A DNA stretch of 64,000 nucleotides from Bacteroides eggerthii (GCF_025146565.1 NZ_CP102258.1:3442001-3506000); one strand, 5' to 3'. Counted from the first letter of the stretch, positions 17,321 through 27,737 are shown. Made by a program: numbers and translations. The notes: generated by a model not told the origin, from the sequence alone.

Positions 17321-17328
17321 TATTTTTG
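17321..17328 (+). promoter_or_regulatory. -7 element for the sulfatase-maturase gene
   Basis: TATTTTTG, an exact TAnnTTTG, 35 bp before the start codon and divergent from the element at 17260-17267. No clear -33 element. Confidence 0.5.
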
Positions 17329-17363
17329 CACAATCATAAATAATAAAAATCGGGAAAATATAC

Positions 17364-18596
17364 ATGTCAACCTATGCTCCTTTTGCCAAACCTCTGTATG
17401 TGATGCTGAAGCCCGTAGGGGCTGTGTGCAACCTTGCATGCGATTATTGTTACTACCTGGAGAAGTCCAAATTATACGTAAACAATCCCAAACATGTAAT
17501 GAGTGATGAACTGCTTGAAAAGTTCATAGAAGAATATATCAATTCGCAGACGATGCCGCAGGTGCTGTTCACCTGGCATGGCGGAGAAACCCTGATGCGC
17601 CCGCTGGCTTTCTACAAAAAGGCCATGGAGCTGCAAAAGAAGTACGCCAACGGCCGGACCATTGACAATTGCATCCAGACAAACGGTACATTGCTCACCG
17701 ACGAATGGTGCGAATTCTTTAAAGAGAACAACTGGCTGGTAGGCGTATCCATCGACGGTCCGCAAGAGTTCCACGACGAATACCGCAAGAACAAACTTGG
17801 CAAACCGTCCTTTGTAAAAGTGATGCAAGGCATCAACCTGCTGAAAAAGCATGGAGTGGAATGGAACGCAATGGCGGTGGTGAACGACTTCAATGCCGAT
17901 TACCCTCTCGAGTTCTACAATTTTTTCAAAGAAATCGGTTCACATTACATACAGTTCGCTCCTATCGTGGAACGTATTACCCCTCATCAGGACGGACGCC
18001 ACCTTGCCTCACTGGCAGACAAGGAGAAATCTACGGAACTGGCAGACTTCTCCGTCAGTCCGGAACAATGGGGAGACTTCCTCTGCGCCCTGTTCGACGA
18101 ATGGGTGAAGCAAGATGTGGGGACTTATTACATCCAGCTCTTCGACTCCACCCTTGCCAACTGGGTAGGCGAACAGCCCGGTGTATGCTCCATGGCAAAG
18201 ACCTGCGGACATGCCGGTGTAATGGAATTCAACGGCGACGTATATGCCTGTGACCATTTTGTATTCCCTGAATATAAATTAGGAAATATCTATCAGAAGA
18301 CGCTCGTCGAGATGATGTACAGTGAACAACAGCAAAACTTCGGACTGATGAAGCAGAAATCGCTCCCCACCCAGTGCCGGGAATGCGAATGGCTGTTTGC
18401 CTGCAACGGTGAATGTCCCAAGAATCGCTTTGCGCATACAGCAAACGGTGAACCCGGACTGAACTACCTCTGCGCAGGCTACCGGAAATTCTTCAAGCAT
18501 GTAGCCCCCTACATGGACTACATGAAGCAGGAATTGATGAATCAGCGTCCGCCTGCAAACGTCATGGAAGCCGTTCGGGAAGGAAAATTCAAATAA
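17364..18596 (+). CDS. Anaerobic sulfatase-maturating enzyme (radical SAM, SPASM)
   Basis: 410 residues. CNLACDYC at 22-29 is the radical-SAM CxxxCxxC cluster. [12 protein letters not shown] and IQTNGTLL are typical of the anSME group. The SPASM half carries the extra Fe-S cysteines ([17 protein letters not shown] with the presumed catalytic Asp, [25 protein letters not shown]). The enzyme converts an active-site Cys or Ser of sulfatases to formylglycine, needed for use of sulfated mucins and glycosaminoglycans. No sulfatase gene is in this window. The stop codon is 23 bp before the S46 peptidase gene, so cotranscription is possible. Confidence 0.92.
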   Translation: MSTYAPFAKPLYVMLKPVGAVCNLACDYCYYLEKSKLYVNNPKHVMSDELLEKFIEEYINSQTMPQVLFTWHGGETLMRPLAFYKKAMELQKKYANGRTIDNCIQTNGTLLTDEWCEFFKENNWLVGVSIDGPQEFHDEYRKNKLGKPSFVKVMQGINLLKKHGVEWNAMAVVNDFNADYPLEFYNFFKEIGSHYIQFAPIVERITPHQDGRHLASLADKEKSTELADFSVSPEQWGDFLCALFDEWVKQDVGTYYIQLFDSTLANWVGEQPGVCSMAKTCGHAGVMEFNGDVYACDHFVFPEYKLGNIYQKTLVEMMYSEQQQNFGLMKQKSLPTQCRECEWLFACNGECPKNRFAHTANGEPGLNYLCAGYRKFFKHVAPYMDYMKQELMNQRPPANVMEAVREGKFK

Positions 18597-18619
18597 GTCA
18601 TATATTAATTAATAAAAGA

Positions 18620-20782
18620 ATGAAATTAACGAAGTATTTGATTGCGGCTATCGCCGTATTAACAACCGTCTGCTCCGTACGTGCAGACGAAGGAATGTGG
18701 TTACTGCAACTTATGAAACAGCAGAACTCCATCGACATGATGAAGAAACAAGGGTTAAAGCTCGAAGTCGATGATATATATAATCCGAACGGCGTGTCAT
18801 TGAAGGACGCCGTCGGCATCTTTGGCGGCGGTTGCACCGGCGAGATTATTTCACCGGAAGGATTAATCCTCACCAACCACCATTGCGGCTATGGCGCTAT
18901 CCAACAACACAGCTCAGTGGAGCACGATTACTTGACAGACGGTTTTTGGGCAAAAAGCCGCAGTGAGGAGTTGCCCACTCCGGGATTGAAATTCCGTTTC
19001 GTACACCGCATTGTGGACATCACCGACCTTGTCAACGCGAAAATCAAAGCCGGAGAAGTAACGGAAGTCGACGCCCTGACCGCACCATTCCTCAACAAAC
19101 TTGCCAAAGAGGAACTGGAGAAGAGCGACCTGAGAGGTAAACCGGGCATTGAAGTAAAAGCACTACCTTTCTATGCCGGAAATAAGTTCTATTTGTTCTA
19201 TTATAAGGTATACAGCGACGTCCGCATGGTAGCTGCCCCTCCTTCCTCAGTAGGAAAGTTCGGTGGTGAAACGGATAACTGGATGTGGCCGCGCCATACG
19301 GGAGATTTCTCCATGTTCCGCATCTATGCCGACAAAAACGGAGAGCCTGCCGAATATTCTCAGGACAACGTACCTTTGCAGACTCCGAAGTACCTGTCTA
19401 TCTCCATCAAGGGCTTGCAAGAGAATGACTACGCCATGATTATGGGGTTCCCCGGAAGAACCAGCCGCTACCTCACCCGATCGGAAGTGAAAGAGCGTAT
19501 GGAAGCAGACAACCAGGCCATGATTGACATGCGTGGAGTGCGCCTCGACGTGCTGCGCAAATATATGAACGCCAGCGACAAGACCCGCATACAGTATGCC
19601 AACAAATTTGCCGGAAGCAGTAACTACTGGAAAAATTCCATCGGCATGAACAAGGCAATCATCGACAATGACGTGCTGGGCACTAAAGCAGAACAAGAAA
19701 AGAAATTTGCGGAATTTGCCAAAGGCAAACCCGAATACGAGGGAGTGGTAGACAAGATTGACGGTATCATCGCCAAGAGAAAGCCTGTCAGCCGCCAACT
19801 TGAGTATTTGTACGAAGCATTGAGCGGTGCCATTGAATTCGGCAGCCCATACATGGTAATGGACAACATCAAGACTGCATTAGAAGAGAAAAACGACTCA
19901 CTGCTTACTGCCTCCAAAGCGCAACTGGAAGAAGTGTTCAACAGCATCCACAACAAAGACTACGACCACGAAGTGGATCGTGCCGTAGCCAAAGCCATTC
20001 TTCCCGCCCTTGCCCAAAAGCTGAAACCGGAAGAACTGCCCACCTTCTATCTGACCATACGGGATAAGTACAAAGGCGACTACAACGTCTTTGTAGACGA
20101 TCTGTACGACAACTCCATCCTTGCCAACCGCGCCAACTTTGACAAGTTCATGAAGAAGCCCACAGTGAAGGCCATCGAAAAAGATCCCGCCACTGCCTAC
20201 TCCCGTTCAAAGCTGGAAAAGCTGAACGCCGTTATTATGGAAAACAGGGCTTTGAGCAATGATCTCGATCTGCTGCATAAAGCGTACATCCGCGGTTTAG
20301 GAGAGATGAAACTGCCCGTACCCTCTTATCCGGATGCCAACTTCACACTCCGTCTGACCTACGGAAATGTAAAATCATACGACCCGCGTGATGCCGTACA
20401 CTACAACTACTACACCACCACAGACGGTATTCTCGAAAAAGAGAACCCTGAAGACCGGGAATTCGTAGTTCCGGCCAAGCTGAAAGAACTCATTCTCAAT
20501 AAAGATTTCGGCCGCTACGCCATGCCTGACGGCACAATGCCTGTCTGCTTCCTAACAACCAACGACATCACCGGAGGTAACTCCGGAAGCCCCGTCATCA
20601 ACGGAGAAGGGCAACTCATCGGCTGCGCATTCGACGGCAACTGGGAGTCTCTGAGTGGTGACATCAACTTCAACAACAACCTGCAACGTTGCATCGCACT
20701 GGACATCCGCTACGTACTTTTCATCCTTGAAAAACTGGGCGGATGCGGGCATTTGATAAAAGAAATGAACATTATCGAGTAA
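18620..20782 (+). CDS. dpp7: S46 dipeptidyl-peptidase, DPP7-like (Gly673)
   Basis: 720 residues with a signal peptide ending SVRA before DEGMW, the start of mature S46 enzymes. The catalytic His lies in LTNHHCGYG (about residue 88), [13 protein letters not shown] surrounds the Asp, and the nucleophile is Ser655 in GGNSGSP. Residue 673 is Gly (AFDGN); in Porphyromonas enzymes Gly673 marks DPP7, which removes dipeptides with hydrophobic P1 residues, while Arg673 marks DPP11. It acts in the periplasm, trimming imported oligopeptides. A paralogue of identical length follows immediately, with Arg at the same position. Confidence 0.9.
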   Translation: MKLTKYLIAAIAVLTTVCSVRADEGMWLLQLMKQQNSIDMMKKQGLKLEVDDIYNPNGVSLKDAVGIFGGGCTGEIISPEGLILTNHHCGYGAIQQHSSVEHDYLTDGFWAKSRSEELPTPGLKFRFVHRIVDITDLVNAKIKAGEVTEVDALTAPFLNKLAKEELEKSDLRGKPGIEVKALPFYAGNKFYLFYYKVYSDVRMVAAPPSSVGKFGGETDNWMWPRHTGDFSMFRIYADKNGEPAEYSQDNVPLQTPKYLSISIKGLQENDYAMIMGFPGRTSRYLTRSEVKERMEADNQAMIDMRGVRLDVLRKYMNASDKTRIQYANKFAGSSNYWKNSIGMNKAIIDNDVLGTKAEQEKKFAEFAKGKPEYEGVVDKIDGIIAKRKPVSRQLEYLYEALSGAIEFGSPYMVMDNIKTALEEKNDSLLTASKAQLEEVFNSIHNKDYDHEVDRAVAKAILPALAQKLKPEELPTFYLTIRDKYKGDYNVFVDDLYDNSILANRANFDKFMKKPTVKAIEKDPATAYSRSKLEKLNAVIMENRALSNDLDLLHKAYIRGLGEMKLPVPSYPDANFTLRLTYGNVKSYDPRDAVHYNYYTTTDGILEKENPEDREFVVPAKLKELILNKDFGRYAMPDGTMPVCFLTTNDITGGNSGSPVINGEGQLIGCAFDGNWESLSGDINFNNNLQRCIALDIRYVLFILEKLGGCGHLIKEMNIIE

Positions 20783-20810
20783 ATCGAGAGACCTCCCCTA
20801 AAAGGATATA

Positions 20811-20853
20811 AGAGTGAATGACATTCGGTCGTATACTGAATGGCATTCACTCT
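20811..20853 (+). terminator. Stem-loop between the two S46 peptidase genes
   Basis: A 16-nt arm (20811-20826) pairs at 15 of 16 positions with 20838-20853 around an 11-nt loop. No U-run follows, so it may stabilise the upstream mRNA or only weakly terminate. Confidence 0.55.
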
Positions 20854-20879
20854 CAAAACATCTTCTAACACACATTTAC

Positions 20880-23042
20880 ATGAGACAAATCATTTTATCA
20901 TTATTCCTTACATCCGGTATCTTATCGGTCTATGCCGATGAAGGAATGTGGATGCTTACCGACCTCAAAAAACAGAATGAGGTCGCTATGACCGAACTCG
21001 GACTGCTAATCCCTGCCGAAGAGATATACAATCCCAATGGCATAGCCCTGAAAGATGCAGTCGTACATTTCGGCGGCGGTTGCACAGGTGAAGTCATCTC
21101 AGCAGAAGGACTGGTACTTACCAACCACCATTGCGGATACGGAGCCATCCAGCAACATAGCAGCGTAGAACATGACTATCTGACCGACGGTTTCTGGGCA
21201 ATGTCACGCAGCGAAGAACTCCCCTGCAAAGGGCTTACCGTCACTTACATTGACGAGATAATGGATGTGACAGACTACGTCAACAAGCAATTACAGATTG
21301 ACTCCGACCCAAACGGAACCAACTACCTGTCTCCCAAATACCTAACCAAGATAGCCGACCGCTTCCTTTCCGAACAAGGCACAACGCTCACACCCGGCCG
21401 TAAAGCGGAACTGAAAGCGTTCTACGGCGGAAACAAATACTACCTGTTTCTCAAGACCACCTACAGCGACATCCGTATGGTAGGCGCGCCCCCCTCCTCC
21501 ATAGGCAAGTTCGGCGCCGATACGGACAACTGGATGTGGCCGCGCCACACAGGCGACTTCTCCCTTTTCCGCATCTATGCTGACAAAGACGGAAAGCCGG
21601 CCGAGTATAACCGCGACAACGTCCCCTTACAGGTAAAGAAGCATCTCACCATCAGCCTTGCCGGCTATCGCGAAGGCGACTTCACATTCGTTATGGGATT
21701 TCCCGGACGTAACTGGCGCTACATGATTTCCGATGAAGTGGAAGAACGTATGCAAACCACCAACTTCATGCGCCATCACGTGCGCGACGTCCGCCAGAAA
21801 GCTCTTATGGAACAGATGCTGAAGGACGATGCCGTACGCATCCACTATGCAAGCAAGTATGCCTCTTCCGCCAACTACTGGAAGAATGCAATCGGCATGA
21901 ACGAAGGGCTTGTCCGCCTGAAAGTACTGGATACGAAACGCGCACAGCAGGAACAACTTCTGGCACGTGGGCGTGCCTTGAACGACAGTTCCTATCAAAA
22001 AGCCTTCGATCAGATACGCGACATCGTAAAACACCGCCGCGGCGCCCTCTATCATCAGCAAGCCATTCAGGAAGCGTTGATTACCGGACTTGACTTTATG
22101 AAAATTCCGAGTACCACCGCACTGGTCGCCGCTTTGAAAAGCAAAGACAAAGTCAAGATCAAAGCCGCTGCCGACAGTTTGCAGATTGCAGCCGACAAGT
22201 ATTTCTCTGCCGTCCCTTTCCCCGAAGTGGAACGGCTTGTTGGCAAAAAGATGCTGCAAACCTATATGAAATATATCCCCGCCGAACAACGCATCGGTAT
22301 CTTCAAGATTATCGACCGGCGGTTCAAGGGTGACAGTGATGCTTTCATTGACGCTTGTTTCGAATATTCCATCTTTGGCAGCAAGGAAAACTTTGCCAAG
22401 TTCATCCGCAAGCCCAGCCTGTATAAAATTGGCAATGACTGGATGACCCTGTTCAAATATTCCATTACCGACGGCCTGCTGCAAACCACCATTGCCATGA
22501 TGGATGCCAACCGCAACTACAACGCTGCCCACAAAGTATGGGTAAAGGGAATGATGGATATGAAGCGTGAAGCCGGCACTCCTATCTATCCGGATGCCAA
22601 CTCTACCCTGCGCCTGACCTACGGGCGCGTATTGCCGTACCGCCCTGCCGACGGTGTGGAGTACGGATATTACACCACACTGAAAGGAGCCATGGAAAAG
22701 GAAGACCCCAACAACTGGGAGTTTGTGGTTCCCGCCAGATTAAAGCAATTGTACCAGGCCAAAGACTTCGGACAATACGCCATGCCCGATGGTGAGATGC
22801 CCGTTTGTTTCATCGTAAATACAGACAATACAGGCGGCAACTCAGGCAGTCCGGTGTTCAATGCCAAAGGCGAGCTGATAGGTACAGCTTTCGACCGCAA
22901 CTACGAAGGGCTGACGGGTGACATCGCATTCCGTCCCTCCTCACAGCGTGCCGCTTGCGTGGACATCCGCTACACCTTGTTCATCATAGACAAGTATGCC
23001 GGTGCTTCGCACATCATCAAGGAATTGACAATCAGCGATTAG
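20880..23042 (+). CDS. dpp11: S46 dipeptidyl-peptidase, DPP11-like (Arg673)
   Basis: 720 residues from the ATG at 20880; an upstream in-frame GTG at 20814 lies in the stem-loop and is rejected because MRQIILSLFLTSGILSVYA is a clean signal peptide. The same S46 landmarks are present: [22 protein letters not shown] and Ser655 in GGNSGSP. Residue 673 is Arg (AFDRN), the determinant that in Porphyromonas DPP11 selects Asp or Glu at P1. It should therefore complement the upstream DPP7-like enzyme in the periplasm. Identical length and serine numbering point to tandem duplication and divergence. Confidence 0.9.
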   Translation: MRQIILSLFLTSGILSVYADEGMWMLTDLKKQNEVAMTELGLLIPAEEIYNPNGIALKDAVVHFGGGCTGEVISAEGLVLTNHHCGYGAIQQHSSVEHDYLTDGFWAMSRSEELPCKGLTVTYIDEIMDVTDYVNKQLQIDSDPNGTNYLSPKYLTKIADRFLSEQGTTLTPGRKAELKAFYGGNKYYLFLKTTYSDIRMVGAPPSSIGKFGADTDNWMWPRHTGDFSLFRIYADKDGKPAEYNRDNVPLQVKKHLTISLAGYREGDFTFVMGFPGRNWRYMISDEVEERMQTTNFMRHHVRDVRQKALMEQMLKDDAVRIHYASKYASSANYWKNAIGMNEGLVRLKVLDTKRAQQEQLLARGRALNDSSYQKAFDQIRDIVKHRRGALYHQQAIQEALITGLDFMKIPSTTALVAALKSKDKVKIKAAADSLQIAADKYFSAVPFPEVERLVGKKMLQTYMKYIPAEQRIGIFKIIDRRFKGDSDAFIDACFEYSIFGSKENFAKFIRKPSLYKIGNDWMTLFKYSITDGLLQTTIAMMDANRNYNAAHKVWVKGMMDMKREAGTPIYPDANSTLRLTYGRVLPYRPADGVEYGYYTTLKGAMEKEDPNNWEFVVPARLKQLYQAKDFGQYAMPDGEMPVCFIVNTDNTGGNSGSPVFNAKGELIGTAFDRNYEGLTGDIAFRPSSQRAACVDIRYTLFIIDKYAGASHIIKELTISD

Positions 23043-23099
23043 TGTTCTGCGGTGAATGATTGGCAATTGATAATGAACTTTTTCCCCGTTTATCTGTTA

Positions 23100-23107
23100 T
23101 ATATTTG
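23100..23107 (+). promoter_or_regulatory. -7 element for the thioredoxin gene
   Basis: TATATTTG, an exact TAnnTTTG, 25 bp before the ATG at 23132. It rules out the in-frame start at 23060. The -33 region is only T-rich. Confidence 0.55.
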
Positions 23108-23131
23108 ATTAATTATTATAAAATAAAGATT

Positions 23132-23428
23132 ATGGAAAAGTTTGAAGAATTAATACAATCAGAAAAGCCTGTTTTAGTAGATTTCTTTGCTACCTGGTGT
23201 GGCCCTTGCAAAGCAATGCATCCTGTGTTGGAAGCTTTGAAAGACGAAATCGGCGACAGAGCACGCATCGCAAAAATAGACGTAGACCAACATGAAGAAC
23301 TGGCTGCAAGCTACCGCATACAAATGGTTCCTACTTTCATCCTATTCAGAAAAGGGGAAGCGATATGGCGCCATTCAGGTGTAATCAGCGGTAAGGAGCT
23401 TAAAGCCATTATCGAACAAAACTCATAA
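23132..23428 (+). CDS. trxA: Thioredoxin
   Basis: 98 residues. The active site WCGPC is in LVDFFATWCGPCKAMHP, and the cis-proline loop is MVPTFILF. No signal peptide, so it is cytoplasmic and should reduce disulfides with thioredoxin reductase. The start at 23132 is supported by a promoter at 23100-23107, giving the usual thioredoxin length. It is followed 9 bp later by an exported thioredoxin-fold lipoprotein. Confidence 0.92.
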   Translation: MEKFEELIQSEKPVLVDFFATWCGPCKAMHPVLEALKDEIGDRARIAKIDVDQHEELAASYRIQMVPTFILFRKGEAIWRHSGVISGKELKAIIEQNS

Positions 23429-23436
23429 TTAGAAAA

Positions 23437-23907
23437 ATGAAGAAAATTATAGCTATGGCGGCTCTCATCTTCTCAAGCATTCTGACCTATGCTTGTACCG
23501 ACGGAGCCAGACAAAAACAAGCAGAAAAGCAAGAGACTACTCAGGAAGGTAATGTAATCGTAATGAACAAAGACATGTTTATTAAAGAAATATTCGATTA
23601 CGAAAAGTCCAAAGAGTGGAAGTACAAAGGCGATAAACCCGCTATCATTGATTTATACGCCGACTGGTGCGGCCCCTGCCGCATGACGGCTCCTATCATG
23701 AAAGAACTGGCAAAGGAATATGCCGGAAAAATCGTGATATACAAAGTCAATGTAGACAAGGAGAAAGAGCTGGCTGCTTTATTCAATGCTACGAGCATTC
23801 CCCTTTTTGTCTTCGTACCGATGCAGGGTGAACCCCAGTTGTTTCGCGGAGCCGCGGACAAGGCAACCTACAAGAAGGCGATTGACGAGTTTCTGCTGAA
23901 GAAATAA
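23437..23907 (+). CDS. Thioredoxin-fold lipoprotein
   Basis: 156 residues. MKKIIAMAALIFSSILTYAC is a lipoprotein signal with the modified Cys at 20, then a charged Gln/Glu linker. The thioredoxin fold follows with DLYADWCGPCRMTAPI and the cis-Pro loop SIPLFVFV. It should sit on the periplasmic side of a membrane and handle disulfide or heme-protein reduction. Partner proteins are not evident. It shares a transcript with trxA (9-bp gap) and ends at a strong stem-loop. Confidence 0.88.
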   Translation: MKKIIAMAALIFSSILTYACTDGARQKQAEKQETTQEGNVIVMNKDMFIKEIFDYEKSKEWKYKGDKPAIIDLYADWCGPCRMTAPIMKELAKEYAGKIVIYKVNVDKEKELAALFNATSIPLFVFVPMQGEPQLFRGAADKATYKKAIDEFLLKK

Positions 23908-23936
23908 ATAAAGATTAATACCTCAAAAGGAGGCTG

Positions 23937-23996
23937 AAAATGGAATCCCGCTACCACTCTGTTCTGAATGACAGAGTGATAGCGGGATTCCATTTT
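23937..23996. terminator. Long bidirectional terminator between convergent genes
   Basis: A 26-nt arm (23937-23962, beginning AAAA) pairs with 23971-23996 (ending TTTT) with a single C-A mismatch and an 8-nt loop. It sits between the thioredoxin-fold gene and the convergent PHP gene. Confidence 0.85.
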
Positions 23997-24041
23997 CACA
24001 CATTCCCTTTAAGCATACTATCTTCTGTCCATAAATAACCT

Positions 24042-24908
24042 TTATAAGACTATCGGCATTTCCTGCCACTTGCCATCGTATAATTCCATTACGGTCTTGT
24101 ATCCGGCTTTCACCAATGCCCGCAATGCTTCCGGACGGCCACTATTGATCCGTTCCGGATAGTGAGAGTCGCTGTTGACCTGAACCCGGATACCCAAACT
24201 GTGCAGCAGCGGGAAATAACGTTCATTGGGATAGAAAGTTCCCAAATCATGATAGGACTTGGTATTGATTTCCACCTGATAGCTACGTGCGGCAATATCT
24301 TCAAAAAACTCTTTTACAAGCGTATCATACCAAACTTCATCGAGCAGGCCGGGACGATAGCAGGCCGCATTATAGTGCATCTTGTCCGCATGCCCCACTA
24401 TATCGAAACCGCCCAACTCCAGCATACGCCTCAGCCGTCCATAATACAGACGCACCACCCTCTCCAGGTCACCTCCGAATTGCTCATCCACAATCCGCTT
24501 GAAGGCAGCGGCGGAAACATCCACATCCACAACCTCCGATTCATCATTATACAGCATGTGTACGGAACCGATGCGGTAGTCCAACGGAAGTTTCCGGAAA
24601 CAGTCAACGGACGGATTACTCTCTTCATTCAGATAATCTATTTCCAAACCAAGATAAAGTTCTATCTTCCGAGCATATTTCTTTTTCATCCGATGAAATT
24701 CCGCCAGATAGTCATCCATGCGATCCCATTCCATTGCCCACGCCGTAGAAAAAGGCAACGGGGCATGAGATGAAAAGCCATACGAAGTAAATCCTTCACT
24801 TATGGCAAATCGCACGAAGTCCTCCATACCGGCGCGTCCGTCGCAATACAGGCTGTGACTATGATAATTTGTCAGATTTCCATTTCTGCCCATTCTCTTA
24901 TACTTCAA
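24042..24908 (-). CDS. PHP-family histidinol phosphatase
   Basis: 288 residues with PHP metal motifs: NYHSHSLYCDG at the N-terminus, FSSHAPLP, LGLEIDYL, IGSVHML, DIVGHADKM, EINTKSYH and VNSDSHYP. This is the HisJ/HisK-type phosphatase that converts histidinol phosphate to histidinol. The window also encodes a bifunctional HisB with an N-terminal HAD phosphatase at 55611-56759, so this enzyme is either redundant or acts on another phosphate ester. It is 30 kb from the his operon. The start could alternatively be a few codons downstream. Confidence 0.82.
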   Translation of the reverse strand: MKYKRMGRNGNLTNYHSHSLYCDGRAGMEDFVRFAISEGFTSYGFSSHAPLPFSTAWAMEWDRMDDYLAEFHRMKKKYARKIELYLGLEIDYLNEESNPSVDCFRKLPLDYRIGSVHMLYNDESEVVDVDVSAAAFKRIVDEQFGGDLERVVRLYYGRLRRMLELGGFDIVGHADKMHYNAACYRPGLLDEVWYDTLVKEFFEDIAARSYQVEINTKSYHDLGTFYPNERYFPLLHSLGIRVQVNSDSHYPERINSGRPEALRALVKAGYKTVMELYDGKWQEMPIVL

Positions 24909-24958
24909 TTATTGTTTCCGAACTTCATAAAACAGTCGATAAAAGTCAAAATGTATTC

Positions 24959-26848
24959 TCAGTTCGATTCTATTTCGCTTAACTCCAGCCAGCGCATTGT
25001 CTTTTCATCAATCAGTTCTGCCAATTCCGGCAGGCGTTTCGACTTCTCTGTCAATTCATCGACGGACAGCGTCCCGCTGCACAATGCCTCCTCAATGGAT
25101 TGCTTTTCCGCTTCCAATGCCGCAATTTCCTGCTCAAGCATTTCAAACTCACGCTTCTCCTTGAAAGACATACGGCGCTTCTCGTTCAGACGGACTTTCG
25201 CAGTCTTTTCCTCCCGGTCTTTTGCCACTTCTTTCTCCTTCTCTTTTTCCCGGACTGCCTTCACATCTTTCCAATCGCGATATTGGGTATAGTTACCGGG
25301 AAAATCACGAATATCTCCCTGACCGTTGAACACCAGCAAATGATCCACTACCTTATCCATAAAATAGCGGTCGTGACTCACCACGATGACACAACCTTTG
25401 AAATTCTGCAAATATTCCTCCAGCACATTCAGTGTAACAATGTCAAGGTCATTGGTCGGCTCATCCAGCACCAGAAAATTAGGGTTGCGCATCAATACAG
25501 TACACAGATAGAGACGGCGGCGCTCGCCACCGCTCAACTTATAAACATAGCTGTGCTGCGTTTCGGGCGTGAAAAGAAAATGTTGCAGAAACTGCGATGC
25601 CGTCAGGCGCTTGCCATTACCCAGCTCTATCACCTCGGCAATGTCCTGCACTACATCTATAACCTTCATCTGCTCGTCAAATTGCAAGCCATCCTGCGAA
25701 TAGTAGCCGAAGCGGACGGTTTCGCCAATGTCCAGCGTTCCACTGTCCGCCTTCTCATCTCCCATCAATATCTTGATAAAAGTAGACTTTCCTGTACCAT
25801 TATTGCCCACAATACCCATTTTTTCATAACGGGCGAAGATGTAAGAGAAATCATCCAATATCTTCAAATCACCGAAGGACTTGCAAAGATGATCTGCCTC
25901 AAATATCTTACTGCCGATGTAAGACGCTTTTACATCCAGCTTCACATTGTCGTTGTTGAAACGCTGCTTGGCCACCTTCTCCAACTCATAAAAAGCATCT
26001 TCCCGGTAACGCGCTTTGTGCCCTCTGGCCTGTGGCATACGGCGCATCCACTCAAGTTCAGTGCGATACAGATTATTGGCGCGTTCTATCTCTACCGTCT
26101 TTGCTTCGATGCGTTCTTCGCGCTTTTCCAGATAATAGCTGTAATTACCTTTGTACTGGTATATCCGGCGGTTGTCTATTTCGACAATCTCCGAGCAAAC
26201 GCGGTCAAGGAAATACCGGTCGTGCGTCACCATCAGCAGAGTGAGGTTGGTACGGCGCAAATAGTCTTCCAACCATTCGGTCATATCAAGGTCAAGATGG
26301 TTGGTAGGCTCATCCAGTATCAACAAATCAGGCTCGGTGATAAGCGTATTGGCAAGCGCTACGCGCTTCAATTGTCCGCCGGAAAGCGACTTTACCTGCT
26401 GGTTGAAATCACGGATTTTCAATTGGGAAAGGATTTGCTTGGCCTTCTGTTCGTACTCCCAGGCCTTCTCCTGATCCATACGCACCAAAATTTCGTCCAA
26501 ACCGGGGTGTCCCTCCGTCTCCATGCAGCGTTCGTACTCCTTAATCAGTTCTACGGTGCTGTTGCCATGATGAAAACAAGCTTCGAGAACGGTCAGTTCC
26601 TCCGGATACTGAGGATCCTGTTCCAGATATCCGACTCTTACATCGCGTCTGAAAGAAATTGTGCCACTATCATAACCTTCCTTTCCGGAAAGAATGTTCA
26701 GCAATGTGGACTTGCCGCTGCCATTTTTAGCAATGAGGCCCACACGCTGCCCTTCGGATAAGCCCAAAAAGATATTCTCGAATAGTACCAGATCACCGAA
26801 TGACTTGGTCAAGTTTTCCACTTGAAGAATTGAATTTACTGCTGCCAA
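24959..26848 (-). CDS. ABC-F family ATPase (Uup-like)
   Basis: 629 residues with two ABC domains and no membrane segments. Domain 1 has Walker A KNGSGKST, signature LSGGQ and Walker B LLILDEPTNHLDL. Domain 2 has NNGTGKST, LSGGE and FLVLDEPTNDLDI. The linker between them is charged and helical. The C-terminal ~90 residues (VREKEKEKEVAKDREEK onward, then LEQEIAALEAEKQSIEE) form a coiled coil, as in Uup. ABC-F proteins act on ribosomes or, for Uup, on branched DNA and ribosome assembly. There is no reason to call it a drug-resistance factor. Confidence 0.88.
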   Translation of the reverse strand: MAAVNSILQVENLTKSFGDLVLFENIFLGLSEGQRVGLIAKNGSGKSTLLNILSGKEGYDSGTISFRRDVRVGYLEQDPQYPEELTVLEACFHHGNSTVELIKEYERCMETEGHPGLDEILVRMDQEKAWEYEQKAKQILSQLKIRDFNQQVKSLSGGQLKRVALANTLITEPDLLILDEPTNHLDLDMTEWLEDYLRRTNLTLLMVTHDRYFLDRVCSEIVEIDNRRIYQYKGNYSYYLEKREERIEAKTVEIERANNLYRTELEWMRRMPQARGHKARYREDAFYELEKVAKQRFNNDNVKLDVKASYIGSKIFEADHLCKSFGDLKILDDFSYIFARYEKMGIVGNNGTGKSTFIKILMGDEKADSGTLDIGETVRFGYYSQDGLQFDEQMKVIDVVQDIAEVIELGNGKRLTASQFLQHFLFTPETQHSYVYKLSGGERRRLYLCTVLMRNPNFLVLDEPTNDLDIVTLNVLEEYLQNFKGCVIVVSHDRYFMDKVVDHLLVFNGQGDIRDFPGNYTQYRDWKDVKAVREKEKEKEVAKDREEKTAKVRLNEKRRMSFKEKREFEMLEQEIAALEAEKQSIEEALCSGTLSVDELTEKSKRLPELAELIDEKTMRWLELSEIESN

Positions 26849-26927
26849 AGCTTATTAAATTAAGAATTGAGAGAATTAAAATTTGAAAGCCGTTATGCGG
26901 AACGGCAGTGATCATCAGAAAAAGCTG

Positions 26928-27737
26928 CTATGAAAGCAAGTTTTTATAAATCTCCGCAAGATAACAGGCTTCTCCGGCTTTCACCTTACTCCATACTAAT
27001 TTCATCGGGTCTATCATAGCACCGTCTGCTACGTTCACAAGAACAGGAGCTTCACGATTACCGTCAATCAACGTACGCCATTCAAAGCCCTCCACTTCAT
27101 TGGCAAGAATGGCACAAAGCGTAATGCCCAAAGCGAGCCAGGCTTCCTTTTTCTTGGCACCGATATTGCCGCTATCCATAACCTGTTGCATATTGGCAAT
27201 GTCTTCTTCCTGTCCCTGAAAGTCTTTCTTCAGGTATTCTTTCACTGTGTTACTCACCCACTCATACGCCTCATTTATCTGATAAATTTCAGACAGGCGT
27301 ACCGGGATGATCTCCGCCGGATATTTCTGATTGGCCCTGCGTACTTCCAGTGAGGCTATTATGTTTTCGGCTTCCGTCACCGGCTCTCCCTTACGCACCG
27401 TAAACGAACATTCAAACGCAACGTCGCCCATTCCCGTAACCCAAAGATGAGATGTATAGTACACCCCTTCTTCCTCGAACATTTCCTTGCTGTACGCACA
27501 CGACACAGGCCCTATCTTTACAGATGTAGCCGAGGTGTTCTCCTTCAGTTCCTGTTCAACAGCTTCCTTGCCATACGTCGCACTGCCCTTATAGGCCGAT
27601 ATACGGAAATTACCTGTCCACTCGTTAGGATTATAAAACAGGAAAGAACCTTCCCCGTCTTCAAATTCGTTCCAGTCTGCCGGATAGACCATAGAGAACC
27701 ATGCTCCCGGAGAAATAAATTTCTTACCTTGTTTCAT
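26928..27737 (-). CDS. DUF3805/DUF3806 protein
   Basis: 269 residues, no signal peptide. The N-terminal ~130 residues (FISPGAWFSMVYPADWNEFEDGEGSFLFYNPNEWTGNFRISAY) match the DUF3805 pattern, and the C-terminal part (AWLALGITLCAILANEVEGFEWRTLID) matches DUF3806. It should be cytoplasmic; the function is unknown. It has its own well-formed promoter (27767-27798). Confidence 0.8.
   Translation of the reverse strand: MKQGKKFISPGAWFSMVYPADWNEFEDGEGSFLFYNPNEWTGNFRISAYKGSATYGKEAVEQELKENTSATSVKIGPVSCAYSKEMFEEEGVYYTSHLWVTGMGDVAFECSFTVRKGEPVTEAENIIASLEVRRANQKYPAEIIPVRLSEIYQINEAYEWVSNTVKEYLKKDFQGQEEDIANMQQVMDSGNIGAKKKEAWLALGITLCAILANEVEGFEWRTLIDGNREAPVLVNVADGAMIDPMKLVWSKVKAGEACYLAEIYKNLLS

Noticed and set aside
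21627..22532. 301-residue minus-strand open frame inside the DPP11-like gene
   Set aside because: Antisense shadow of the S46 peptidase coding sequence; no family features.
25100..26761. Long plus-strand open frame opposite the ABC-F gene
   Set aside because: It is the antisense shadow of a highly conserved ATPase gene and its translation has no recognisable domain.
24959..26848. ABC-F protein as an antibiotic-resistance determinant
   Set aside because: The C-terminal coiled coil and overall layout fit housekeeping Uup-like proteins; nothing in the context suggests resistance.
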